DNA of 58,817 nt from an uncultured Alphaproteobacteria bacterium (GTDB lineage: Bacteria > Pseudomonadota > Alphaproteobacteria > Methylaequorales > Methylaequoraceae): positions 1 to 58,817 of the forward strand of contig CABZAL010000007.1 of assembly GCA_902523675.1 (NCBI GenBank). Direction: 5' to 3'. The position numbers and the translations under genes were made by a program. Shown one piece after another: positions 1-9,568 of this stretch (positions are counted from its first letter, which is position 1; every line of letters begins with the position of its first letter). The notes beneath the pieces were generated by a model. That model searched no databases and had not been told where the DNA came from. It saw only the letters and a list, made by a program, of their open reading frames with translations.

Positions 1-60
1 AGCTTTATAAAGAAAGCTAATACACCAATTACATACTTCAATCATCACTTGATCGTACAT
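1..60 (-). CDS. 5' end of a CDS running off the left edge (MYDQVMIEVCNWCISFLYKA...)
   Basis: ATG at 60 on the minus strand, AAGGAG ribosome-binding site just upstream, open to the window edge. Confidence 0.45.
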   Translation of the reverse strand, partial: MYDQVMIEVCNWCISFLYKA

Positions 61-128
61 AAACACTCCTTGTTCATTTTATATTAATATACACTTGGTA
101 ATTATAAAATTCCAAATTAATTTGGGGT

Positions 129-174
129 ATAGTAACGACCTACCGTTCTGGAATAGTAACGACCTAACCGTTCT
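129..174. repeat. Tandem direct repeat, two copies of atagtaacgacct(a)accgttct
   Basis: Copies at 129-149 and 153-174, 24-nt period, differing by one inserted A. Confidence 0.8.
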
Positions 175-248
175 ATCTCAAACAGTAAAAAGTTTCCATA
201 CATTCAAATTTTTCTTGGTTAATAATAATTAACAAAGGAGAAATAGTG

Positions 249-413
249 ATGAGAAAGAAACAAACTAATTATCTTGAAGAAGCAACTAATAGATTTGTCG
301 AAGAGCTAATAAGGAAAGGTATAAAAGTTCAAACTTTAGAACCTAACGACAATGGGAAATCGACAATAACTTTTATTCCAAAAATAAAAATTAAGGAGAG
401 AAATAATGGCTAA
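249..413 (+). CDS. Hypothetical microprotein, 54 aa (MRKKQTNYLEEATNRFVEELIRKGIKVQ...)
   Basis: AAAGGAG upstream, overlaps the next start. Confidence 0.55.
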   Translation: MRKKQTNYLEEATNRFVEELIRKGIKVQTLEPNDNGKSTITFIPKIKIKERNNG

Positions 414-528
414 AATCATTTGGAAAGAACTAAAAGAAGATGATCCGATTTTTAAAACCGGGTTTATTTTTTCATCTCCAAAGCTAAATAAATCAAAAAA
501 AATAAGACATAAAGGAGGTAAGAAATGA
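406..528 (+). CDS. Hypothetical microprotein, 40 aa (MAKIIWKELKEDDPIFKTGFIFSSPKLNKSKKIRHKGGKK)
   Basis: AAGGAG upstream; stop overlaps the next ATG as ATGA. Confidence 0.55.
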   Translation: MAKIIWKELKEDDPIFKTGFIFSSPKLNKSKKIRHKGGKK

Positions 529-608
529 ATCGTAAACCACTTTTCTTAATACCTGTTAACAATCAGACGGATGAGCAGATATTGCATGAAATCGTAAAAC
601 AACTTTAA
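525..608 (+). CDS. Hypothetical microprotein, 27 aa (MNRKPLFLIPVNNQTDEQILHEIVKQL)
   Basis: AAAGGAGGT upstream, ATGA coupling to the previous ORF. Confidence 0.5.
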   Translation: MNRKPLFLIPVNNQTDEQILHEIVKQL

Positions 609-679
609 TTTCATGGTTTTTAGGTAAAAGGTAAGCCTGAAGAATATAAAAAATAACTATAAAAAGTCATTAAATTAAA

Positions 680-697
680 GGGGAGAAAAATCTCCCC
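680..697 (+). terminator. Hairpin GGGGAGA-aaaa-TCTCCCC
   Basis: Perfect 7-bp stem after the micro-ORF operon, followed by a T/C-rich stretch. Confidence 0.5.
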
Positions 698-731
698 TTC
701 CCTTCTTTCTTGAAAATAGATAAAGTTACTT

Positions 732-1037
732 ATGTGGATCCAGTTTAACAATGCATTTTTATCAATAGTTGAAAATAGAGATAATAAATTAGAGTTATTA
801 GTCAGGGCTCGTATTAAAGGTGATATTGAGGAAATTTTTCCTGAAGCTGATGTCTTTGAAGATGAAAGTGCAGATTATAGATATAGAGCTTTTATTTCTA
901 AAGCTAAGGTAGCCGAAAGAATGACGTTAAAAATGAAGGAAATTAATTATGGTAATTTTAAAAACTCTGTTAAAGAAACCAACAGAAAAAATGCTTACGG
1001 AAATGTGTGGATGGAGTTGAGAAAATTACAAAAATAA
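732..1037 (+). CDS. Hypothetical protein, 101 aa
   Basis: Supplied ORF with ordinary composition; family not recognised. Confidence 0.6.
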   Translation: MWIQFNNAFLSIVENRDNKLELLVRARIKGDIEEIFPEADVFEDESADYRYRAFISKAKVAERMTLKMKEINYGNFKNSVKETNRKNAYGNVWMELRKLQK

Positions 1038-1858
1038 TTAATCAACTTTTTCACCTAATAAATGCGATGCCGTTTCAATATAAGCACAGTTTTGGCAAGA
1101 GTCTGTTTTTGCAGGAATTTTGTCAGAATCTAAGGTTTTCTTCATTTCCAAAACTTTTTGTCCAATCCATTCAGTTGATACTTCATACTTAATAAGAATT
1201 ACTTCAAAATTAATATTTTTATCAAAAGAATCTCTTTCTTGAATACCGTTACAAACCATAAAATACGAGTCTTTAGATACTGAAAAACCCATATTTTTAA
1301 GAATATAAGCGTAAATGTCTATTTGAGTTTTATATCTTAGATGGAAAACATTTGTTAAATAACATTCTCTATCAATTAAACCTTTACTGGATTGTGCTTT
1401 GTAATCACATATAACAATTTCTTCAGTATCAAGGTTGAACCAAATATGATCAACTTCACCTTGAATAATTAAGTTAGTTTCCTGGTGATGAAATTGAATA
1501 CCACCTGATTTGGCTTCTCGCCAAATATCAATATCTTTATGCTGAAATGGTACAAAATTTAAATTTTACTCCTTAAAAATTGGATGAGGTTTTTTTGGTT
1601 CCCTGTAGTAATCAAATTCTTTTTGAGTAAGTCGTCAACAGTTGAATTAAGTGCCCACCCAGGTGTGTCTGGCTCTTTTAAACCTTTCACTCTATCAAGA
1701 TAAAAACAACGCTCACAATCCAGAAAGTTAGAAAACTTACTTCTGCTTATTTTAAAAGGCTTATCACTTTTTTTGTTGTATAAAGACCAAGCCTGACTCC
1801 TTAAACCATTAACTTTAACAAGTCCACCTGTTTTTTTATTATAATTAAGACTTACCAT
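1038..1858 (-). pseudogene. PD-(D/E)XK (RecB/Cas4-like) nuclease, disrupted
   Basis: Fragments 1559-1858 and 1038-1292 join through ...FDYYREPKKPHPIFKE*NLNFVPFQHKDIDIWREAKSGG...GEVDHIWFNLDTEEIVICDYKAQSS...; GEVD and DYK motifs and N-/C-terminal Cys pairs; one frameshift plus one in-frame stop. Confidence 0.75.
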
Positions 1859-1877
1859 AAAAGTATCTTTTTACTAA

Positions 1878-1904
1878 ATATTGTAAAATAATCTATTACA
1901 ATAT
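1878..1904. promoter_or_regulatory. Candidate operator: 9-bp inverted repeat ATATTGTAA-N9-TTACAATAT
   Basis: Perfect palindromic arms ending 13 nt before the methylase ATG. Confidence 0.5.
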
Positions 1905-1917
1905 ACAATATGTAGCT

Positions 1918-3240
1918 ATGAGGTTTGTTGATTTATATGCAGGATTAGGTGGTTTTCACGTCGGTCTAGCCCAGGAAGGTAATGAGTGTGTTTATGCCTC
2001 TGAAATTAATACTGAATTAAATGAAGTTTATCAAAAAAATTTTGGAATAAAACCGAATGAAGACATTACTAAAGTAAGTCCTGAAGAGATTCCTAACCAT
2101 GATATTTTATGTGCAGGTTTTCCTTGCCAACCTTTTTCCAAAGCTGGCAAACAATTAGGATTAGAATGTAATGAAAATGGAAAACATATCTTTAAAATAC
2201 TTGAAATAGCAAAGATTAAAAAACCTAAATTTATTTTACTTGAAAATGTTCCTCATCTTCTTCAACACAACGGAGGAAAAACATTTGGTAAGATTAAAAA
2301 AGAGTTTAGATTTATTGGTTATGATTTAAGCTATTCAATATTATCGCCAAACGATTTTGGTATTCCTCATTTACGGCAAAGACTATTTATTTTACTATCA
2401 ACAAATCCATTAGACTTCTTTAAATGGCCAAAAAAAGAAAATAAACCAACGCACATAAAATCAATATTAACAAAAGAAAAATCAGAAAAAATTCCTAAAA
2501 ATTTAGAGTTTGCTCTTGAAAAGTGGCAAGAATTTACATTTAATTATAGAACTCATAAAAATACATGGAATAAGTTAGGTTTTCCTATCTGGGCGATGGA
2601 ATTTGGTGCTACTTATCCATACGTTCTCGATACACCTTGGAATATAAATAAATCAAAATTAAGTGAAACAAGAGGTTTACTTGGTTTGTCAATGACTGAT
2701 TGCAAAGATTGGAATGATTTTAAAAATAAACTTCCTGCTTATGCTATTGAAGAAAAAAAAATATTTCCCGAATGGAAAATTAGATTTATTAGCAATAACA
2801 GATTGCTTTACAATAATCATAATTTCTGGATTAAACCATGGATGAAATGGCTAAACGATTTTGATGCAACATTACAAAAATTTGAACCAAATTTTGATAT
2901 AAATAATACTACTGTTTGGGACAATATAATACAATCAAGGTCATCTGGACTAAGAGTTAAAAGACCTGATTGTGCTCCCTCACTTGTATCTATTGGTAGC
3001 ACATCACCCATAATTGGATGGGAAAAAAGATATATGACCAAGTTGGAGTGTTTTAATTTACAAAGTTTAGGTCATTTGAAATCTAAACCAACCAATAGCA
3101 AAACATCATGGAATCATGCTATAGGCAATGCTGTTTCGGCAAAAGTAACAAACAGAATAGCAAAAAAAATTCTAGAATTTTCATCAAAAAGAGTTAAAAT
3201 AATAAAAGATAATTCATATTTAATCAGAGAAATAGTATAA
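1918..3240 (+). CDS. DNA (cytosine-5-)-methyltransferase
   Basis: DLYAGLGGFHVGL, GFPCQPFSKAG, LLENV, QRLF motifs. Confidence 0.95.
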   Translation: MRFVDLYAGLGGFHVGLAQEGNECVYASEINTELNEVYQKNFGIKPNEDITKVSPEEIPNHDILCAGFPCQPFSKAGKQLGLECNENGKHIFKILEIAKIKKPKFILLENVPHLLQHNGGKTFGKIKKEFRFIGYDLSYSILSPNDFGIPHLRQRLFILLSTNPLDFFKWPKKENKPTHIKSILTKEKSEKIPKNLEFALEKWQEFTFNYRTHKNTWNKLGFPIWAMEFGATYPYVLDTPWNINKSKLSETRGLLGLSMTDCKDWNDFKNKLPAYAIEEKKIFPEWKIRFISNNRLLYNNHNFWIKPWMKWLNDFDATLQKFEPNFDINNTTVWDNIIQSRSSGLRVKRPDCAPSLVSIGSTSPIIGWEKRYMTKLECFNLQSLGHLKSKPTNSKTSWNHAIGNAVSAKVTNRIAKKILEFSSKRVKIIKDNSYLIREIV

Positions 3241-3244
3241 CAGA

Positions 3245-4831
3245 TTGGGCGAAAAAAGTTTAGAAATCAAGTCAGTCCCAGTTCATCCCGGGATGAAAAT
3301 CTTAAATGTTATAAAACATTTAAATTACAAACCTTGGTTTGCATTGGGAGAATACATAGATAATTCCCTTCAAAGTTATTTTAATAATGAAAAAACATTA
3401 AAAAAAATGGGAGGACGTGGTTATAGATTAATAGTAGATATATCACTTGTACCTTCACAAAATATGATACGAATTACCGATAATGCAGGTGGAATCGCTT
3501 TTGATGACTTTTTACGCGCTTTTCAATCAGCAAATGTGCCACCAGACGCATCAGGCTTAAATGAATTTGGTATGGGTATGAAGTCAGCTTCAATTTGGTT
3601 TGCAGATAAATGGCAAGTACGTTCAACTGCTATTGGTGAGGGTATTGAAAGAACTGTTCGTTTTGACCTTGAAACAATTGAAGATAAAGAGGAAAGTGGC
3701 TTGGATGTTGCTAATAGACAAGTTCCTGAGAAAGAGCACCGAACTGAAATTGAACTTGAAAATGTAAATAGATTTCCGAGCAACCACAAAACAAAAGAAA
3801 AAATTAGAAAACATCTTGCCTCAATCTACAGGCTTTTTTTAGAAAATAAAATTTTAGAACTTTACTTTGATGATGAACCAATTATTTATGTCAAACCTAA
3901 AGTTTTAAAAGCGCCAATTTATAACAAAAATCTTGCTCCTGTTAATGAAAATGAAATTGAGTGGAAGTCTGAAAAATTTATTATTGAACTCACAGATACA
4001 AAAAAGATAGAAGGACAAGTTTTGATTAGAGAAACAGGGTCCGCCAAAACAAATGGATTCTCTTTATTTAGACGGGGAAGACTGATTTTTGGAAGTGACG
4101 AAGATGTCTACAGACCTCAAGCAATTTTTGGATTAGCTAACTCATTTACTTCTCAAAGATTATTTGGTGAGTTTTCTCTATCTGGTTTTCAAGTTACACA
4201 CACTAAAGACGGAATAGATTGGGAAGAAGATTACGAAATTCAATTTATTAATAAACTTAAGGAAATTCTAACAAATTACTCTTTAAAAAATGAAAAGGTT
4301 AATTTTTTGAATCAATGTGAATTTTTTAGAAAAAGAGAATCGTATAAGTCAAAAGACAAACAAGAAGCGGTTAAAGGTCTGATTATTGATGAGTTATCCA
4401 AAACCAATAAAATTAAAATTGATGAACAGACAATTTCCGAAAAAGAAGAACCTTTAAATGGTAGTAAAAAAATTATTGAAGTTACAGAAAATGTTTTTGA
4501 GGGTGAAATTGATGCTGGAACAAGAGGGATATATAAATACCAAGTAAAATTAAATTATGAAGATTCAGGTGATCCAAATTGGTTCAGGTACACAAGAGAG
4601 CCTGATTATAGTCAACCAGAACCCTATATTTTAAATGTAAGTATAAATATGCTCCATAAACTTTTTAATGATTATCAAGACAACCTTGATGCAATTATAC
4701 CAATTATAAGAATCACTGTAGCATTTTGTATTGCCCATCAAATGACAATAAAATTTCAACAAGGTGAAGTTCACATAATGGATAAGATGCAAGAATTAGT
4801 TGATATTACCACATTTAATCATGGCAAATAG
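3245..4831 (+). CDS. GHKL ATPase, MORC/MutL-like, of a restriction-type cassette
   Basis: EYIDNSLQ, ITDNAGGI, NEFGMGMKSAS (Bergerat fold motifs); TTG start. Confidence 0.85.
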   Translation: MGEKSLEIKSVPVHPGMKILNVIKHLNYKPWFALGEYIDNSLQSYFNNEKTLKKMGGRGYRLIVDISLVPSQNMIRITDNAGGIAFDDFLRAFQSANVPPDASGLNEFGMGMKSASIWFADKWQVRSTAIGEGIERTVRFDLETIEDKEESGLDVANRQVPEKEHRTEIELENVNRFPSNHKTKEKIRKHLASIYRLFLENKILELYFDDEPIIYVKPKVLKAPIYNKNLAPVNENEIEWKSEKFIIELTDTKKIEGQVLIRETGSAKTNGFSLFRRGRLIFGSDEDVYRPQAIFGLANSFTSQRLFGEFSLSGFQVTHTKDGIDWEEDYEIQFINKLKEILTNYSLKNEKVNFLNQCEFFRKRESYKSKDKQEAVKGLIIDELSKTNKIKIDEQTISEKEEPLNGSKKIIEVTENVFEGEIDAGTRGIYKYQVKLNYEDSGDPNWFRYTREPDYSQPEPYILNVSINMLHKLFNDYQDNLDAIIPIIRITVAFCIAHQMTIKFQQGEVHIMDKMQELVDITTFNHGK

Positions 4832-7094
4832 TTCAATAATTATCACTCCAGGAACACAGAGTGAAATACCTGACACATTCGGTTTTTGGGATCCTGTGAT
4901 AGGACCATCTTTTTCACAATATTTAGATAAATTGAAAAATGATGGAAGAACTGAAGAAGAATTGAAAAATATAAAAAAAGAATCCTTAGATATTTTAGGT
5001 AAATGCATTCACCCAAATGAAAGAAATAAAACTTCTACCGGGTTAGTAATTGGAAGAATTCAGTCAGGAAAAACTTCGTCATTTACAGCTGTTTCTCATT
5101 TAGCAAGGGATAACGGAATAAATATTATCGTTATCTTATCAGGAACAAAAAAAAACTTATTTTCACAAACAAAAATTAGACTTGTAAATGATTTAATTGG
5201 TAAACAAACTAGACTATGGCACGCAGTTAGTACTGACAAGATTGACAAAGCAAAAAAAGATGACCTGCCTTCGTATTTCAAAGATGTAAAGGAAAAGAGA
5301 AGAGCGATTATTTTTTTTAGCCTTAAAGAAAAACAACATATAAAAAAACTTTCGGAGATAATATCTGAAGGCTTTAAAAAAGATAACTATAATGTTTTAG
5401 TTATTGACGATGAGAGTGATCAAGCAGGTCTGAATACATTTGCAGCCAAAAATTTTAAAAACGGTGAAGTAAATAAAAAAAAAAGTCCAGTGTACTCAAG
5501 TATAACAAATTTAAGAAAATTATTACCCACTCACAGTTATTTGCTCTATACAGCCACGCCTCAGGCAAACCTATTAATAAATACAACCGATATTTTATCC
5601 CCAAATTTTGCAAAATTTGTTACACCGGGTTCAAATTATACTGGTGGAGAGTCCTATTTTCCCGTTTATAAAAAATTTATTAAAATTTTAGAATCTCACA
5701 AAGATGATGGCGTTACTCCTAAAGAGTACAAAGAAGCATTGAGCATTTATTTGATTGGTTATTTAGATGGTTGTTTAAAAGGGGAAAATAAAGAAAATAC
5801 AAAATGTAGAACAATGATGGTGCATACAGCCAGAGAAAAAGAAGAACACAAAACATACAAAGGTTTTGCTGATGAGTATTTTACGGAAATTTTAAGTCCT
5901 TATTCAAAGGAAAGTTCAATTAACAAACATTTAAAACCAGCCTATGAAGCTTTAAAAATAACATGTGAAAATATATCAAATTTTGATGAATTAATTAGAT
6001 ATCTATACAGTGATGATTTTGAAACTCCATTAATAACAGAAATAAATCAAACAAGTTCTAAATCATTAGTTGATGATCGTGGGCAATTTCCATGGGGAGA
6101 TCGTTATGGAAGAATTTTAATTGGTGGAGATTTATTAAATAGAGGTTTTACTGTTGAAGGTCTAACTATAACATATATGCCTAGGAGTGCAAAACAAAGG
6201 ACCCAGGACACTATTCAACAAAGATGTAGATTCTATGGTTACAGGAAAGATTATTTAAAATATTGTAGAGTGTTTCTAAAAGCAGAAACTGCTCAATCAA
6301 TAGAACAATACATAGAAAGTGAAAAAAAACTGAGAGAGGCGTTATCAACATTTAATAAAGAACAAGACAGGACTGGAATTTCATTATTTAATTGGAAAAG
6401 AAGTTTGATGACAGCTCTTGGTGAAAGAGCAACACGAAAAAATGTTATTGGTTATAGTAAAAACTTTAAATACGAAAATAAATGGTTTTATACCCAAATA
6501 CCAGTAAGTGACAAACCAACTTATGAAGAAAAAAGAATAATTGAAAACAACACTGAAATTAGAAAGAAAATACTCGCAGATTTAAAAGATAAAAACTTTG
6601 ATCTTAATCAATGGAAAATATTAACTCAGAACCCTTTAGAAAAGACGGAATGGTCAAAAGAAAGGGTCAAACCAAAATTTGATTTAAATTTCTCTCTTAA
6701 AGAGTTTAAAGAAAAATATTTACATAAAATTATGTTTTCTGAAATAGATGATGAAAAAATAAAATGGAATTTTTTTAAAGATCAATGTTTTAATAATGAT
6801 AAGGGTAACACAATGAATATTATTGATATGAATACGCAAGAAGAAAGGGTGAGAAACATAATGGACTTTAATCCTTTTGGTGGTAGAGATAAAAATAACG
6901 ACTTAGGATATCCAGGGGATAGCACTTTCGCGTCAGGAACAACCAATACACTATTAATTTATAGTTTTACAATGTATACCCATCCAAAAAATAAATATGA
7001 AGAAGACAGAAAAAAAATATATGAAAACGTCCCAGTATTTTGTTTCCATTCACCAAATAAGGTAAAAAAGCAAATTATTCACCAACCGCGTTAA
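4821..7094 (+). CDS. Z1-domain ATPase/endonuclease-associated protein
   Basis: GRIQSGKTSS Walker A, VLVIDDESDQAG, YTATPQANLL, GGDLLNRGFTVEGLTITYMPR...QQRCRFYGYR; ATG at 4821 overlaps the upstream stop. Confidence 0.9.
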   Translation: MANSSIIITPGTQSEIPDTFGFWDPVIGPSFSQYLDKLKNDGRTEEELKNIKKESLDILGKCIHPNERNKTSTGLVIGRIQSGKTSSFTAVSHLARDNGINIIVILSGTKKNLFSQTKIRLVNDLIGKQTRLWHAVSTDKIDKAKKDDLPSYFKDVKEKRRAIIFFSLKEKQHIKKLSEIISEGFKKDNYNVLVIDDESDQAGLNTFAAKNFKNGEVNKKKSPVYSSITNLRKLLPTHSYLLYTATPQANLLINTTDILSPNFAKFVTPGSNYTGGESYFPVYKKFIKILESHKDDGVTPKEYKEALSIYLIGYLDGCLKGENKENTKCRTMMVHTAREKEEHKTYKGFADEYFTEILSPYSKESSINKHLKPAYEALKITCENISNFDELIRYLYSDDFETPLITEINQTSSKSLVDDRGQFPWGDRYGRILIGGDLLNRGFTVEGLTITYMPRSAKQRTQDTIQQRCRFYGYRKDYLKYCRVFLKAETAQSIEQYIESEKKLREALSTFNKEQDRTGISLFNWKRSLMTALGERATRKNVIGYSKNFKYENKWFYTQIPVSDKPTYEEKRIIENNTEIRKKILADLKDKNFDLNQWKILTQNPLEKTEWSKERVKPKFDLNFSLKEFKEKYLHKIMFSEIDDEKIKWNFFKDQCFNNDKGNTMNIIDMNTQEERVRNIMDFNPFGGRDKNNDLGYPGDSTFASGTTNTLLIYSFTMYTHPKNKYEEDRKKIYENVPVFCFHSPNKVKKQIIHQPR

Positions 7095-7100
7095 CAAATA

Positions 7101-8048
7101 ATGATAAATTTAGATCTTTATAAAAAGCTTAAAAATTCAAAACCTAAAACTCTTAATGGGAAATACTTTACTGAAAAAATAGATTTTAATTTTCTCAAAT
7201 ACTTTGGTATTGATCAAGATAATAATCCAACATTTTTTTTTGAATTAGAAGAAGAAATAGTTAACCATTTTCCTATCAGTCTTCAAAATATTCGGTTTAT
7301 AAAAAATAATGAATATATATTACAAAATAATAATAAAGAAATAACAGAAACATTTTCTATAATAAAGTGTGTTTCAGAATCACCCTCATTGATTGAACTT
7401 TTTTTAGAGACTTTATTTTCTAGAATACAAGAATGGGAAAAAAATAAGCAAGTCAATATTAATGAAGATATAGAAAGCTTTCAGAAACTTTTTGAAAAGT
7501 TACAGTTAACATCAATAAAAACTGTTAAAGGTTTATGGGGTGAATTGTTTACCATAAAAAACTCCAAAAATATAAACCGATTAATTGAATACTGGCATGT
7601 AAAAAAAACACAATTATTTGATTTTTATGCCCCACCAAATATTGTTGAAGTAAAAACAACAACCGAACAAAAAAGAATTCATTATTTAAAATTAGAACAA
7701 TGTATATTTGAAAAGAATATGAATGGATATTTACATTCAGTTATGACTATTGAAAAATATGATGGTTTGTCTTGCTATGATCTTTATCAATCTATAAACC
7801 AAAAAGTATATAATAGACAAATTAAAGAAAAACTTGAGAAAGTGTACTTTGAAACAATTGGATCAAATTTTGAAAAATTTGATGAAGACAAATTTTGTTT
7901 AAAAACAGCGGAAGAAAACTCTTTATTTTTTGACTTAAATTTAATTCCATCACCGTCCAAACAAATACCTAAAGAGGTAGATCAGGTTAAATTTAGAGTT
8001 GATATATCAAACACGCCACAGTGTGACTTTGATTTAGAGAATATATAG
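7101..8048 (+). CDS. PD-(D/E)XK motif protein (DUF4420-like)
   Basis: KGLWGELFTI...DFYAPPNIVEVKTTTEQKRIHYLKLEQ; directly follows Z1. Confidence 0.8.
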   Translation: MINLDLYKKLKNSKPKTLNGKYFTEKIDFNFLKYFGIDQDNNPTFFFELEEEIVNHFPISLQNIRFIKNNEYILQNNNKEITETFSIIKCVSESPSLIELFLETLFSRIQEWEKNKQVNINEDIESFQKLFEKLQLTSIKTVKGLWGELFTIKNSKNINRLIEYWHVKKTQLFDFYAPPNIVEVKTTTEQKRIHYLKLEQCIFEKNMNGYLHSVMTIEKYDGLSCYDLYQSINQKVYNRQIKEKLEKVYFETIGSNFEKFDEDKFCLKTAEENSLFFDLNLIPSPSKQIPKEVDQVKFRVDISNTPQCDFDLENI

Positions 8049-8049
8049 A

Positions 8050-8745
8050 TTACTTTATAATCTCTATCAGTTCATGAAGTTCTAACCAAGGTTGTTTTTT
8101 ATGAATCATTCTATGACAATTTGAACAAAGTAAAACTAAATCACTTAGACTAGTTTTTTTTTCACCAAGTGAGATTGGGGTTATATGATGACATTCAATA
8201 AAGTCTTCGCCCCTCTTCCCATATTTTTCTTTAAAATCAAATTTACATGCCTCACAAAATAAACGCCCATTCATTCTTTTAAATATTTTTTTTTTTTCCC
8301 TAACAATTTTTGCATTTCTTTCTCGTTTAAGATGTTTGTAAGTTACTAACTTACCCTCTTTGGCAATGGCAACATCATCAAAAACTAAATCATCATTTAT
8401 ATCTAAATTCTCTAAAGTAAAATTTTTAATTTGTTCCGACAATTTATGAAGTTGATCCCAATTATGAGAAAACTCATCCCAAATAGGTTTGCATTTTGTA
8501 ACACCACCAGTCATTCCTTTTCTATCATCTGTTGGATCAACAGCTAAATAGTTAGAGTTTCGTAAGTTAAGAGAACTAAGTGTCCTAAAGTCTTCTTTAT
8601 CATGACCAAATATTTTTTGAACTTTATGAATATCAATAAGTAAAAGATTTAATTCTTCTGAGTTTTGATCAGGCATTTTCGGACGGTGCGTTATATAAAA
8701 ATCTAACGCTAAAATCATTTCTTCTTTTTCCCAATCTTTAGCCAT
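8050..8745 (-). CDS. HNH endonuclease
   Basis: CEACKFDF...IECHHITPISLG...LVLLCSNCHRMIH. Confidence 0.9.
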   Translation of the reverse strand: MAKDWEKEEMILALDFYITHRPKMPDQNSEELNLLLIDIHKVQKIFGHDKEDFRTLSSLNLRNSNYLAVDPTDDRKGMTGGVTKCKPIWDEFSHNWDQLHKLSEQIKNFTLENLDINDDLVFDDVAIAKEGKLVTYKHLKRERNAKIVREKKKIFKRMNGRLFCEACKFDFKEKYGKRGEDFIECHHITPISLGEKKTSLSDLVLLCSNCHRMIHKKQPWLELHELIEIIK

Positions 8746-8782
8746 TTATGTTTTTTTCATGATTATATTAGACTTTTAACAC

Positions 8783-9183
8783 TTATTTGAATCTTTTTCT
8801 TATATATTTTGACTGTTCATATGGATCTGCTATTGGCAGTGAGTTTGCTTTTATTCTTCTAAAGAATCTTTTTTCTTCTTTTTTCCAGGTAACAAATACT
8901 GGATTCTCTGCAGGTTCTAAATTAATTATAATAATATCTTTTCTTTCAATCTGTTTGAATTCCCATTTAAAATAATCAATGAATATATCTTCTGAAAAAA
9001 TATTTTTATCATTAAAGATACTTAATAAAAATGTTTCAAAACCATCTCTATTTTTTTTATCTAATGTTTGATAGTCCTCTTCCAATCCTTTTATTTTAGT
9101 TTTTCGTTTCTCCCATTGATCTTCTGGTGGTACATGGTTTAAAAGGAAATAGAGACCAAACCAAAAAAACTGCCAAGTAATAC
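8783..9183 (-). pseudogene. C-terminal remnant of a membrane-anchored protein with an AlbA_2/Schlafen-like C-terminus
   Basis: Open frame reads upstream of the called ATG (ITWQFFWFGLYFLLNHVPPEDQWEKRKTKIKGLEEDYQ...) then IIIINLEPAENPVFVTWKKEEKRFFRRIKANS...YIRKRF; ends at the recombinase fragment. Confidence 0.55.
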
Positions 9184-9568
9184 CTATTACTGATTATCTT
9201 GCTTCTATTTTAAATTATCAAAAGAAGTTGTCTGGAAATACATCTCAATGGGTATTTCCTTCTAATAATGGAAAAGATGCACTCAATGGTGATGATAGTA
9301 AGCCTATGAGCAATCGCACAAAGAATATAAGGAAAATATCTCAAGAAATATAGGTCATCCATTCTCTCTTCATGACCTAAGACATTTATTCGCCTCCATA
9401 ACCCTTAGTTTAGGCTATACAGAAGATATTATTTAACAGCTTCTTAATCATGGTATTGGCTCCATAACACAACGTTATTTAAATCAAATTATTTCGAAAT
9501 CCTATGAGGTTTATAACAACATACATGAGGAGATGTTAAAGATTAGGGAAATAGATTTGTTCATTTAG
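9183..9568 (+). pseudogene. Tyrosine recombinase/integrase, C-terminal catalytic remnant
   Basis: PITDYLASILNYQKK...WVFPS..., frameshift, then GHPFSLHDLRHLFASITLSLGYTEDII*QLLNHGIGSITQRYLN; in-frame stop. Confidence 0.85.

Noticed and set aside
1007-1192. Plus-strand ORF 1007-1192 as a gene
   Set aside because: It lies opposite the decayed PD-(D/E)XK gene and has no recognisable features
3523-3814. Minus-strand ORFs 3523-3789 and 3623-3814 as genes
   Set aside because: They lie opposite the conserved GHKL motifs of the MORC-like ATPase
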